Assembly (NCBI GenBank): GCA_040905665.1
Contig: JBBDRD010000044.1
Span: 17,071 to 81,070 of the forward strand
Reading direction: 5' to 3'
Source: DASVCN01 sp040905665
Lineage (GTDB): Bacteria > Deinococcota > Deinococci > Deinococcales > Trueperaceae
DNA length: 64,000 bases
Under the pieces are notes generated by a model that was given only the letters and a program-made list of their open reading frames with translations, was not told the DNA's origin and ran no database searches. The translations under genes and the position numbers were made by a program. The first letter of the stretch is position 1. Each line of letters opens with the position of its first letter. Below are positions 16,336-25,178 of the stretch, piece by piece.

Positions 16336-17634
16336 CGAAAGTTCTCTACCGCAACAGCCGACTGCCCGACGATCCAGCGGTAACGTTTCGTGAGGCGCTG
16401 CTTCGCGGGCTGGCGCCCGGCGCTGGCCTCTACCTGCCCGAACGCATTCCCGCGTTGCCAAACGACTGGCGTAGCGTCGACTCATTCGCTAGCCTTGCCA
16501 CCCTCGTCCTCGAGCCGTGGCTGGAGGCCCCGCTGGGCAAACCGCTTGGGTCCCTCCTTGCCGAAGCGCTCGACTTTCCCGTTCCGCTCNNNNNNNNNNG
16601 AGCGGTTCGTTGTGGAGCTGTTCCACGGTCCCACTCTGTCGTTCAAGGACTTCGGGGCCCGTACCATGGCTCGACTCATGGATGGCTACCTGGCCGAGGA
16701 AGGACAGAGGCTGACGATACTGGTGGCTACCTCCGGAGATACCGGCTCGGCCGTTGCCGACGGCTTCGCTGGACTCGATAACCTCCGCGTTGTGCTGCTG
16801 TACCCCAAGGGGATGGTGAGCGACGTGCAGGAGCGACAGCTTACCGCCGCTCGCCCGGGACTGCGGAGTCTGCGCGTGCGCGGAACGTTCGATGACTGCC
16901 AGCGGATTGTAAAGGAAGCTTTCGTCGACCCAAAGTTGTCCGGCCTGCCTCTTTCCAGTGCTAATTCGATAAACATCGGCAGACTCTTGCCACAACAGCT
17001 CTACTACATCTGGGCGGCGGCGCAACTCTCACGCCTGCGGCCCAACGCCGACGCGCCCGTCATAAGCGTTCCCAGCGGGAATCTCGGCAATCTCACTGCC
17101 GGCATGCTCGCTGCAAGCGCGGGCCTGCCCGTCTCCCGCTTTTTGGCCGCCCACAACGCCAACGATTACTTTCCGCGTTATCTGAGCAAGGAGGCTTCCC
17201 CATTCGACTTCGGCGGTACGGTAGCCACCATTTCCAACGCGATGGACGTGGGAGCGCCCAGCAACTTCGAGCGCCTGCACGCCATGTTCGGTTCGGATCT
17301 GCCCCGACAGGCTTGGGGCGTGGGAATAGACGACGAGGCCACTCGCCGGAGGATGCTAACCACCTTCGAGGAGGACGATTACATCGCCTGCCCCCATACC
17401 TCGGTGGGCCTGGAGGCAGTCGAGCGATACCGCGCGTCGACAGGAGACGAGAGTCCCGCGCTGATCCTGGCCACCGCCCATCCGGCCAAGTTTCCTGGGA
17501 TCGTTCGAGAGATCCTAGGCCAGCATCCGCCTGGGAGTACTCGTCTGGATGGGTTGCTCGAGCTCCCCAGCAAGGTCGAGGAGCTGTCTCCGGGCCATAA
17601 CGCGCTGCGTGACCTGCTGCTCGCCTGGGATTGA
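16332..17634 (+). CDS. thrC: Threonine synthase, interrupted by an assembly gap
   Basis: PLP enzyme converting phosphohomoserine to threonine. The gene starts at GTG 16332, overlapping hom, and ends at 17634. Ten Ns at 16590-16599 separate an N-terminal part (to ALDFPVPL) from the catalytic part, which is in the next frame; the gap size is a placeholder, so this is an assembly break rather than a proven frameshift. After the gap come the PLP lysine in LSFKDFGARTMARL, ATSGDTGSAVADGF, LSSANSINIGRLLPQ and PSGNLGNLTAG, all typical of the ~430-residue thrC family. A homoserine kinase is not in the window. Confidence 0.93.
16590..16599. other. Assembly gap (ten Ns)
   Basis: Ten consecutive N inside thrC. 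The reading frame differs by one on the two sides, so the true number of missing bases is not ten or is not known. Confidence 0.95.
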
Positions 17635-17656
17635 TTCGCTCTCCGATTCGCTCTAT
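17633..17656. repeat. 12-bp direct repeat at the thrC stop
   Basis: Two adjacent copies of GATTCGCTCTCC/GATTCGCTCTAT; the first overlaps the thrC stop codon. The rest of the 205-bp spacer to rpoD holds a TATAGT hexamer at 17714-17719 that could be a -10 element, without a clear -35. Confidence 0.7.
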
Positions 17657-17839
17657 GAGCCTATCGGGACGGGTCCTGCAACCTGGGCCAACAAATTAGG
17701 GGTATAGGCTCGCTATAGTGCATTTGGGGCGTGGCGCCTTTGGGCTCGCGCGGCGAGAGGTCGGGCGGTTACCGGAAACTTCGCCATCATTTGCAACTGA
17801 CTATGCCACCGGCTCCATGAGCCCGAGGCGGGAGGACTC

Positions 17840-19216
17840 ATGCCGGAAAAACTCGAGAAATCATCAGGTACGAGACGTCGAGCCGGCGAAAGGCGCCGCA
17901 AAAGCGATTTGGAGGGCGGCACCGTGACCGAAACAGTAACTGAAGCTGCCGGCGACAAGGCGATGCGGGAGGAGCCTGCCGTCAAGAAACTGTTCGAGAG
18001 TGGACGACAGGATGGCAGCGTAGCTCGCGGGGTGGTGAACAGTACCGCGCTAACGGTCGCTGATGGCAACAACGAGGGTGACGGTGACGAGGAGGACACA
18101 CTGCTGCGACTCCTCAAGCAGGAGGGGATCGCAGTCGAGGAGTTACCCGAGGATGATGAGCTGGACGAGGACGACTCCGAGGAGACGCTCGCAAGCGACG
18201 ACGAAGACGAGCCGGCCGACTCGGCGGCAGACGACGAAGCTGAGCGCCTGGAGCTGGAGGAGCGAGCCGACACCTGGGCGCGGGATAGTGCAGCCACGAG
18301 CGATCCGGTTCGTCAGTACCTGCAGGAGATCGGCCGGGTCAAGCTGCTCACGCTCGAAGAGGAGATCAGTCTGGCGCGGCGGATCGAGGAGGGGGAGGAG
18401 GCTCGCCGTCGGCTCGATGAGGAGGCGGCTTCGCTCTCCGAGCGGGAGCGGCGTTCCCTACAGCGAGTCGTCGAGGACGGCGACTGGGCCCGACAGGGAC
18501 TGATCGAGGCGAACCTGCGGCTGGTGGTTTCGGTGGCCAAGAAGTACCGGGGCCGCGGCATGGGCTTCCTAGATCTTGTCCAGGAGGGCAACCAGGGCTT
18601 GATACGGGCGGTGGAGAAATTCGACTACCGGCGCGGTTACAAGTTCTCCACCTACGCCACCTGGTGGATCAGGCAGGCGGTCAATCGGGCTATCGCCGAC
18701 CAAGCCCGCACTATTCGGATCCCGGTACACATGGTCGAAACGATCAACAAGCTCACCAGGATCAGGCGAACCCTGCATCAGGAACAGGGGCAGGAGCCCA
18801 CCTGGGAGGAGATCGCCGACGCCATGGGTCCCGACTGGAACGCCGAAAAGGTCGAGGAGGCGTTCCGCTTGGCACGCGAGCCGTTCTCGCTGGAGACGCC
18901 TATCGGCGATGAGGAAGATTCCTTCTATGGGGACTTCATTCCCGATGAGAACGTGGAGTCTCCGGTCGAGCAGGCCAGCAAGGTAATTCTGAGTGAGGAA
19001 TTGAATGAGGCTCTGGGGAAGCTGAATGACCGTGAGGCGATGGTCTTGAAGTTGCGTAAGGGCCTGGTGGATGGCCGTGAGCACACGCTCGAGGAGGTTG
19101 GGAGCCACTTCGGGGTGACTCGCGAGCGGATCAGGCAGATCGAGAACAAGGCGCTGCGGAAGCTCAAGTACCACGAGAGCCGTACCCGCAAGCTGCGCGA
19201 CTTCCTGGAGGGATGA
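17840..19216 (+). CDS. rpoD: Primary RNA polymerase sigma factor RpoD (SigA)
   Basis: Housekeeping sigma-70. 458 residues: a long acidic, disordered N-terminal region (to about 145, many D/E), region 1.2 (SDPVRQYLQEIGRVKLLTLEEE, in parts), region 2 with the -10 recognition helix (FDYRRGYKFSTYATWWIRQAV), region 3, and region 4 helix-turn-helix (LEEVGSHFGVTRERIRQIE). ATG 17840 is preceded by GGGAGG five bases away, so it is translated from a leadered mRNA. It converges on the metallo-hydrolase gene; the 23-bp spacer has only a weak CGGAA/TTCCG stem. Confidence 0.97.
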   Translation: MPEKLEKSSGTRRRAGERRRKSDLEGGTVTETVTEAAGDKAMREEPAVKKLFESGRQDGSVARGVVNSTALTVADGNNEGDGDEEDTLLRLLKQEGIAVEELPEDDELDEDDSEETLASDDEDEPADSAADDEAERLELEERADTWARDSAATSDPVRQYLQEIGRVKLLTLEEEISLARRIEEGEEARRRLDEEAASLSERERRSLQRVVEDGDWARQGLIEANLRLVVSVAKKYRGRGMGFLDLVQEGNQGLIRAVEKFDYRRGYKFSTYATWWIRQAVNRAIADQARTIRIPVHMVETINKLTRIRRTLHQEQGQEPTWEEIADAMGPDWNAEKVEEAFRLAREPFSLETPIGDEEDSFYGDFIPDENVESPVEQASKVILSEELNEALGKLNDREAMVLKLRKGLVDGREHTLEEVGSHFGVTRERIRQIENKALRKLKYHESRTRKLRDFLEG

Positions 19217-19239
19217 GGCGGAATCCAAGTTACGTTCCG

Positions 19240-20088
19240 TCAACTGCGCACCACGAACGGGCCGCGCTCATCGCTGCCGAGGTGTACGACGCGCATCTCG
19301 GCCATGAGCTTGCGCAGGTGGGCTAGCAGCGTGGCCTCGGCGGGTGCCCGGAGCCGTTCGGCAAGGTCACCGTAGATGGCGTCGCGCAGATCGGACAGGA
19401 CCAGCGGGGCCGAAAGCAAGCCGATTATCTGCCGCTCCCGGGCCAGTCGGTGGTCACGGGTTTCAATAAGGAGGCGCCGCGCGTACGCCGTTGGCTCACC
19501 GTGTCCCGGTCCGATCCGCTGCAGGTTCGCGAGGGCGTCCACCCGCTCCAGCGAAGCGAGGTAGTCGCTCATGTCGCCTTCCGGAACTCCCACCCAAACC
19601 GAACCGCTGCCGGCGACGAGGTCGCCGGCCAGAAGCGTCCCTTCTTCCGGTAGGTAGTAGCTGAGGTGGCCGGGCGAGTGACCCGGGGTATGCACCGCCC
19701 TCACCACTACGTCTCCCACCATCAGGTTTCGGTCGTCGCTCAGACCCTGCACCCGCATGCCCTCCAGGCGACCCAGCTCGTTCGGATGGATGTAGACCGG
19801 CGGGTCGTCGAACGTCCGGCGCACCAGGTCGAGTCCGGCACGGTGGTCGTTGTGGCTGTGGGTGAGTAGCACCGCCTTGATCAGCCGGGCGCCCTGCGCA
19901 AGGGCGAGCGAGCGCAGCGCCGCGAGCGACCCCTCGTCCTCGAAGCCCGGATCGACGATCACGGCAACACTCGAATCGACTATCAAATAGGTATTGGTCG
20001 TGTCGAATGGCGGCAGGGTACGACTGGGGAGCGCCAGTCGCCACACGCTTTCGCCCAGTGCGACTGGGCTGGGCCCTTCCCGGGTCAT
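19240..20088 (-). CDS. Metallo-beta-lactamase-fold hydrolase (LACTB2/glyoxalase II-like)
   Basis: 282 residues. Dinuclear metal motif THSHNDHRAG, then HTPGHSPGHLSYYL, the bridging Asp in LLAGD and GPGHGEP, followed by a C-terminal winged-helix-like region (about 205-282) as in LACTB2-type endoribonucleases and related thioesterases. Substrate cannot be told from sequence. Its ATG overlaps the stop of the S41 peptidase (ATGA), so it is the last gene of a pfkB-S41-MBL transcript. Confidence 0.85.
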   Translation of the reverse strand: MTREGPSPVALGESVWRLALPSRTLPPFDTTNTYLIVDSSVAVIVDPGFEDEGSLAALRSLALAQGARLIKAVLLTHSHNDHRAGLDLVRRTFDDPPVYIHPNELGRLEGMRVQGLSDDRNLMVGDVVVRAVHTPGHSPGHLSYYLPEEGTLLAGDLVAGSGSVWVGVPEGDMSDYLASLERVDALANLQRIGPGHGEPTAYARRLLIETRDHRLARERQIIGLLSAPLVLSDLRDAIYGDLAERLRAPAEATLLAHLRKLMAEMRVVHLGSDERGPFVVRS

Positions 20089-21098
20089 TCCCCGCGCAGG
20101 TAGCGCAGTGCCGTTTCGAGCGCCTCCTCGGCGGGAGCCGGTATGTCTGGTTTCACACCCTCACCCTCCCAGGTGGGCGCGCCGATCGGCGCCAGCACCC
20201 CGGTGGCTATCCAGGCCTGCGAGCCGTCACGCAAACAGAAGGGCAGCACCGCTTCGACATTTCCGGCTGTAGCTTCGCCCACAGTAATCGCCCGCCCCTG
20301 TCGTTGCAGGGCACCCGCCAATCCCTCTGCAGCACTGTTAACCTCGCCATCGGTGAGGATTGCCAGCGGGAGGTCGGTCTCCACCGAGCCGATGGCGGGG
20401 TAGGGAAGGGGTAGCGACCAGCGGGTGAGCACACGCCAGAGAAAGCCTCTGGTGAAGATGCCGGCGACCTGCATCATTTCGATCAGCCGACCACCGGGGT
20501 TACCGCGCAAGTCGAGAATCAGCGCGAACGCGCCCGCTGCTTCGAGCTCCCTTACCGCGTTCCGGGCGTCGCCCGCCACACCGGGCGACGCTAGGTCGGG
20601 GATCTTTAGATAGCCGACGCCGTCGATGGTGCGGTAGCTGATACGGCCGACACGGCCTTCGCCGCCCTTCTGACCAAGCACCGCCAGACAGGGCAGGTCG
20701 CCGTACTCCTGGCGTATCTCCTCCACGCGCTCGGGGGGCACGAAGACGGAGTGGTTGTCGCCCAGCTCCTCATACATCCGCTCCAGGACGGCGTAGAACT
20801 CCTGATCGTTGCTCGCCCCGAGCGCTTCGTCACGGTAGCGAGCGGCAAGAGCATCCCAATCCAGGGCGTCCAAATCCCAGTAACGTTCGGACACGAGCCG
20901 CCAGGCACGCTCGAAACGCTCATCGTAGCCCGCCTGAGCCGCAGCAAAGGAGGGAACCAGAACTAGCAGAAGCGTGGCGAACAGAGCGAACACCGGAAGG
21001 CGCGGCGAACGGATCTTCTGTCGCAACGGTGCGGCCGCGCATGCCAAAGACGCTGATAGCCGCCCTACCAAGGAAACCCGTTCAACTCTCGACGGCAT
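20085..21098 (-). CDS. S41-family peptidase lacking the canonical lysine
   Basis: 337 residues with an internal hydrophobic segment (about 34-54, LPVFALFATLLLVLVPSFAAA) that acts as signal or anchor, an N-terminal helical domain, then an S41 core: LILDLRGNPGG (193-203) and the nucleophile region GEVNSAAEGLAGAL (Ser255). In CtpA-type proteases a lysine follows in GEKTFGKG; here the segment is GEATAGN (274-280), so the Ser/Lys dyad is absent. No PDZ domain is evident. It may use the tricorn/IRBP-type alternative arrangement or be inactive. It overlaps the kinase gene upstream by 17 bp and the hydrolase downstream by 4 bp. Confidence 0.85.
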   Translation of the reverse strand: MPSRVERVSLVGRLSASLACAAAPLRQKIRSPRLPVFALFATLLLVLVPSFAAAQAGYDERFERAWRLVSERYWDLDALDWDALAARYRDEALGASNDQEFYAVLERMYEELGDNHSVFVPPERVEEIRQEYGDLPCLAVLGQKGGEGRVGRISYRTIDGVGYLKIPDLASPGVAGDARNAVRELEAAGAFALILDLRGNPGGRLIEMMQVAGIFTRGFLWRVLTRWSLPLPYPAIGSVETDLPLAILTDGEVNSAAEGLAGALQRQGRAITVGEATAGNVEAVLPFCLRDGSQAWIATGVLAPIGAPTWEGEGVKPDIPAPAEEALETALRYLRGE

Positions 21099-22026
21099 CT
21101 AGCTCTTCGGCGTGACCGTCGAGTTCCGCTTCGCTGATCGGGTAGCTTTGGGCGCCCACCATGGTGGTATTCAACGCGCCCGCGATGTTCCCGAGGCGGG
21201 CGGCGTGCAGCAGATCGTCACCGCGCATTATCGCGTGTGCGAACGCCGCAGTGTAGTAATCGCCGGCTCCGGTGGAATCCACCACGCCGTCGACTTCGAA
21301 CGCCTCGATCAGCTCGGTGAGCTCCGGGGTAATCACTATCGATCCCATCTCGCCGACCTTAACGATCACCCGCTCGATGCCGTGGGTGCGCAGCCCCGAA
21401 ACGGCGTCCGAGATGGAGCTTTCACCGGTGAGGGTAAACAGCTCTCGTTCGTTCATGAGCAGGTAATCCACTTCCCGGACCAGGTCGATCAGCCGGTCGC
21501 GCAAGGCGTTTACCGCTCCTGTGCCCATATCGATGAAGGTCGTCACGTTGGCCTTCGTGGCGTACTCGAGCGCTCGAACCGCGTACTCCTGTTGTCTACC
21601 GGCGACGAGGCTGTAGGCGCTCATGATGAGGGCGTCGCATTCGGCGAGCTGTTCGATCTTGAGCGCTGCCGAGTCCAGCTCTCGGGAAGCGCCTGCCGCC
21701 GAGATCATGGTGCGCTGTGTGTCGGGCGTGATGAGCAGGGTGACACTGGAGGTCTGCAGGCGATCGTCGACCTGGATAAGTGACGTGTCCACGCCCGCCG
21801 CGCGCATGTTTCGTAGCGCCAGCTCGGAGAATGGACCGGTCCCAACTCGAGTTGCGATTTTGACAGGATTGCCCAGCCGGGCGAGTGCAGTTGCAATGGT
21901 GCCGCCCGCTCCACCCGGTTCCATTACGGCACGCAGGGCAGTAGCTTCTCCACCGGCATCAGGCAGATCGCCGACAAAATACATCTGGTCGACGGTGGCA
22001 TCGCCGACAACTAGGAACTTACACAT
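21082..22026 (-). CDS. PfkB-family carbohydrate/nucleoside kinase
   Basis: 314 residues, ribokinase fold. N-terminal FLVVGDATVDQMYFVGDLP with the GG-rich substrate lid PGGAGGTIATALARLG, and the C-terminal anion-hole signature DSTGAGDYYTAAFAHA with catalytic Asp. The phosphate acceptor is not identifiable (ribose, fructose-phosphate and nucleoside kinases share these motifs). ATG 22026 is preceded by GAGAGGG. A TATACT box at 22072-22077 is a likely promoter of this kinase-S41-hydrolase operon. Confidence 0.88.
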   Translation of the reverse strand: MCKFLVVGDATVDQMYFVGDLPDAGGEATALRAVMEPGGAGGTIATALARLGNPVKIATRVGTGPFSELALRNMRAAGVDTSLIQVDDRLQTSSVTLLITPDTQRTMISAAGASRELDSAALKIEQLAECDALIMSAYSLVAGRQQEYAVRALEYATKANVTTFIDMGTGAVNALRDRLIDLVREVDYLLMNERELFTLTGESSISDAVSGLRTHGIERVIVKVGEMGSIVITPELTELIEAFEVDGVVDSTGAGDYYTAAFAHAIMRGDDLLHAARLGNIAGALNTTMVGAQSYPISEAELDGHAEELDAVES

Positions 22027-22071
22027 CTACCCTCTCCGACGGTCGGTAGGTATCGAATTAGCGCTTGCGCC

Positions 22072-22077
22072 AGTATA
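22072..22077 (-). promoter_or_regulatory. Candidate -10 box of the pfkB operon
   Basis: TATACT on the minus strand, 45 bases before the kinase ATG, in the 70-bp spacer after rsmA. No strong -35 is recognised. Confidence 0.4.
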
Positions 22078-22096
22078 GCCGATTTGCCGGTCCCAC

Positions 22097-22924
22097 TTAC
22101 GCGCCCGCCTGCAATCGCTGCTGCAATGAGGTGAACGCCTCGAGGCTCAACGCCTCGCCGCGGATGCGCGGGTCGAGTCCCTCGGCCTCCAACGCCTTGC
22201 TGACCCGCTCGCGCTCGTATCCCGCCATATGGAGATTCCTGGCGAGCGTCTTGCGTCGGTGGCGAAACGCATCCCGCACGAGAGCGAACAGCTCCGGTTG
22301 CGGCCGGGCGTCGCTGCGAACATCGAGCCGGACGATAGACGAGGTCACCTCGGGGGTCGGATAGAAACAGGTTGGGGGCACGTGTCGTTTGATCGTTGCA
22401 CTGGCGAAGTGACGCACGATGAGGCTCACCGCGCCGTACGGATCGGTGCCGGCGGTGGCTACGAGGCGTTCGGCGACCTCCTTCTGAACCATTACCACCA
22501 GACGGTCGAAGATGCCGGACTCGAGCGCCCGCACAATCAAGCCGGTGGCGATGTTGTAAGGCAGGTTGGCGACCATTACGCTTTTGGGGGGCAGTTGGCC
22601 AAAGTCGAACTGCATCGCGTCGCCGTGCCGGATCTCCAGATTTGGCGCTGTGCCTACGGTCTCGGCGAGCACTTCGAGCATTCGCCGGTCGAGCTCGACT
22701 CCCACGACTTTACCTGCGCGCTCAGTTAGCTCGCGTGTGAGCACACCAAGACCCGGTCCCACTTCCAGCACGGTGTCCGTGGGTGTAAGTTCGGCGGCGT
22801 TGACGACCGCCATCAGGGCGTGTAGATCTACCAGGAAGTTTTGCCCGAAAGTCTTGTCGGCTCGCAATCCGTGGCGCTCGAGTAGAGCGCGAACCGTCTT
22901 TGGCGCATGGAGCGCGCCCTCCAC
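22097..22924 (-). CDS. rsmA: 16S rRNA dimethyladenosine transferase RsmA (KsgA)
   Basis: Dimethylates two adjacent adenines near the 3' end of 16S rRNA during small-subunit maturation. 275 residues. FGQNFLVD, the SAM motif LEVGPGLGVLTREL, acidic ELDRR, GDAMQFD, and the catalytic NLPYN with VMVQKEVAERL. Its ATG lies three bases after the carD stop, so the two are cotranscribed. Confidence 0.96.
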   Translation of the reverse strand: MEGALHAPKTVRALLERHGLRADKTFGQNFLVDLHALMAVVNAAELTPTDTVLEVGPGLGVLTRELTERAGKVVGVELDRRMLEVLAETVGTAPNLEIRHGDAMQFDFGQLPPKSVMVANLPYNIATGLIVRALESGIFDRLVVMVQKEVAERLVATAGTDPYGAVSLIVRHFASATIKRHVPPTCFYPTPEVTSSIVRLDVRSDARPQPELFALVRDAFRHRRKTLARNLHMAGYERERVSKALEAEGLDPRIRGEALSLEAFTSLQQRLQAGA

Positions 22925-22927
22925 GGC

Positions 22928-23419
22928 TCAGCCCACGTTCTCGCCGATGATCGTCACCAACTGCTTCGCAGCCTCGTCGAGCCCGATTCCCTGGACTACC
23001 GCGAACTCGCTGGCCAGCATGCTCTTGGCCGTCTCCAGAACTTCGCGCTCGGTAGCGGCTAGTCCCTTCTCCACGTCACGGCGTGAGAGAACGCCGATCA
23101 GTCGAGCCAGGTCGTAGGCGCTGCCGGCAGCCAGAATGTCCTGCTCGGCGCGATAACGAGGGGGCCACTGGTTGGGCAGAGACAAATCTCCTTTGGCAAG
23201 CGCTTCGCTAAGTTGCGAAATCTCCTCCTTGCCAACGGTGTGCCGCAGGCCAACCTCCTCCCCCTTGCGGAGTGGAACCAGGACCTCCATGTCGCCGCGG
23301 ACGAACACGATCTTGAGGTACTCGTGCGTCTCGCCGAGTACCAGGCGCGTGGTCTTCTCCTGAACCATGCCCGCCCCTTGCGAGGGGTACACGACGTGAT
23401 CACCTACTTGAAAGGTCAC
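22928..23419 (-). CDS. CarD/CdnL-family RNA polymerase-binding regulator
   Basis: Binds the RNA polymerase beta lobe and stabilises open complexes; common in Deinococcota, actinobacteria and myxobacteria. 163 residues: N-terminal Tudor-like polymerase-interaction domain (FQVGDHVVYPSQGAGMVQEK, about 1-60) and a C-terminal helical DNA-binding domain. The frame is open nine codons further, but GTG 23419 gives the family N-terminus (V/M-TFQVGD) and follows GGAGG by six bases. A TACTAT at 23445-23450 may be its -10. Cotranscribed with rsmA. Confidence 0.93.
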   Translation of the reverse strand: MTFQVGDHVVYPSQGAGMVQEKTTRLVLGETHEYLKIVFVRGDMEVLVPLRKGEEVGLRHTVGKEEISQLSEALAKGDLSLPNQWPPRYRAEQDILAAGSAYDLARLIGVLSRRDVEKGLAATEREVLETAKSMLASEFAVVQGIGLDEAAKQLVTIIGENVG

Positions 23420-23540
23420 CGATTCCTCCAGATGCAACGCTACCATAGTACCTTGCCGCCTCCCTTTTCCGTTGCCACCGGCGCTATCGAGGTCCAGCGG
23501 CAGGCATCCAAGGCAACAGCAGCCACTCGTGCAGTCTCCG

Positions 23541-25127
23541 CTACGTCACGCCTGGCCAGTACTCGAGCCAAGCTTGAAAGGTGAGGAACGCCAGCGTGGA
23601 TGTGCCCAGGAAGATGAACAGCCAAGCGCTGCTAAGCACGCCGATCAGCTGCTCGCTATCGGCTCGGCGGCGAACCCACCAAGTCGCCAGCGCGGCCAAG
23701 AGCAGCGTGACGAGCAACTCGGGCAGAGTGCCAAAGAGCGCGCCATGAATCGGCTCGGGCAGGCGGCTGCGAGACGTGGCAAGCGACAGCAGCGCCAATA
23801 GCAGGAGAGCTCCCACGGTGATGCCGCTACTAGTTGGTCGGCTTGCCCAACTGTTACGTGTGACGATTACTGCCAGCAGCCAGATTAGTGGGGTGAGGGC
23901 CATAGAGATGAGCACCCCGGCGAAGAGCGCTCCCAACAGTTGACCCATTAGCGCCTCCCAAAAACTCCAGGGGCTCCACCCCATCCTTGCGGCGATTCGG
24001 TCACGCAGGATCGGCTGGAAGGGCTGTAGGTCGTTGGCGCTAAATACCCGGTTTGCGCCGCCCCTGGTTGGCCCATACCAGGCCAGGTAGCGGTCGCGAC
24101 CCTCCTCGTCAGCCGATTGGGCCAACTCACCGCGGAGGATCGTAACCGGCGACCAGCTCACGTTGATGGCCTCGCCGGCAGCGCTTACCGGGCGCGACCG
24201 GATGGAGGTGTCGCTACTCCAGTAGGCGGTGCCATCGCTCAGGCCCACCGGCGAGCCGCGGCCCAAGACGAGCGGTTCCTGGCCGGGTCGGGCAATTAAC
24301 ACCTCGCCATTTGGCCCGGGCCATAGGACATTCGGCTCACCTCCCAAGAGGGCGAGGGCGGTTTGCGACTCGATACCCAGGTAGCGGGCGGGGCCAAGCT
24401 CCAAAGCGCCGGATGTCTCGCCCGTGGGACTCACTCCGGTCACGAAAGCACTCCACTCGCCCGCAGGCGAGATGCCCACGGCGTTACGTTCCGTGAATCC
24501 CTCCAGCCATACGACGTGGGCTACGCCCGCCTCATCGAACTTCGCTTGGTAGCGCACAAGCGAGAGTTCACTTTGCCGCACGACCGCTTCACTGCCATCC
24601 CAGCGTATTAGCCGTAGTACGTTGACCGGACCTTCTCGCCGGGCGATCAGGGCAACCGGACCCAAGGGCCCTTCGGCCACGCTCACATCGTACGGTTGCA
24701 GTGCGTCGAGCAGTAAACGCTCCTCGCCCTGCCAACGGAGCCGGTGCCTCGTTCTCCCGCTAGCGAGATCACGCCTTGCCCAGGCCAACGCAGCTGTTCC
24801 GTGGACTTCGGTGGCGCTCAGCTCGCGGATACCGCGGCCTTCAACGACTCGCGTGGGCGGTTCCTGGGCAAGGGCGTCCCGCATGTTGATACCCGTGTCA
24901 TCGCTCCAGAAGACACGCGCGCCTCCCTCATGGGCGGCCAGCGCCATTCGAGTCAAGCCCGGCGTCTCGCCTATCGGGCGTGGCCGGTTGAATGGGCCTC
25001 CGGCAGCGTACGGTTGCGCGAGGCTGAACCCTGTTAGGAGGAGCACGGCCGCGAAGGCGAGTAACGCGTGATCGTTTCTCGATCGGAGATGACCTTGCGA
25101 GCGGCCTTGTTCTGGCGGGCGGTTCAC
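23541..25127 (-). CDS. Unrecognised membrane protein with large extracytoplasmic domain
   Basis: 528 residues; I do not recognise the family. A signal/anchor (about 21-39) is followed by about 340 residues of extracytoplasmic, strand-rich sequence with repeated W/G-containing blades (ARVFWSDD, AALAWARR, AHVVWLEG, PNVLWPGPNG, AYWSSD, RYLAWYGPT) that suggests a beta-propeller. Four C-terminal membrane helices follow (about 391-423, 434-451, 468-485, 494-520). Start is GTG 25127, eight bases after a TATACT box without Shine-Dalgarno. It lies between uvrB and carD on the same strand. A sensor or envelope role is possible but only guesswork. Confidence 0.75.
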   Translation of the reverse strand: MNRPPEQGRSQGHLRSRNDHALLAFAAVLLLTGFSLAQPYAAGGPFNRPRPIGETPGLTRMALAAHEGGARVFWSDDTGINMRDALAQEPPTRVVEGRGIRELSATEVHGTAALAWARRDLASGRTRHRLRWQGEERLLLDALQPYDVSVAEGPLGPVALIARREGPVNVLRLIRWDGSEAVVRQSELSLVRYQAKFDEAGVAHVVWLEGFTERNAVGISPAGEWSAFVTGVSPTGETSGALELGPARYLGIESQTALALLGGEPNVLWPGPNGEVLIARPGQEPLVLGRGSPVGLSDGTAYWSSDTSIRSRPVSAAGEAINVSWSPVTILRGELAQSADEEGRDRYLAWYGPTRGGANRVFSANDLQPFQPILRDRIAARMGWSPWSFWEALMGQLLGALFAGVLISMALTPLIWLLAVIVTRNSWASRPTSSGITVGALLLLALLSLATSRSRLPEPIHGALFGTLPELLVTLLLAALATWWVRRRADSEQLIGVLSSAWLFIFLGTSTLAFLTFQAWLEYWPGVT

Positions 25128-25135
25128 AGCGCGAC

Positions 25136-25141
25136 AGTATA
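25136..25141 (-). promoter_or_regulatory. Candidate leaderless -10 box of the unknown membrane protein
   Basis: TATACT on the minus strand, eight bases before the GTG start at 25127. Confidence 0.45.
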
Positions 25142-25151
25142 ACGTCGTGCC

Positions 25152-25178
25152 CGCCGTCGCCGCCTACGCCGCCTACGC
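25152..25178. repeat. Three tandem 9-bp repeats across the uvrB stop
   Basis: On the minus strand, GCGTAGGCG twice and GCGACGGCG once. The uvrB stop codon TAG lies inside the first copy. Confidence 0.75.
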
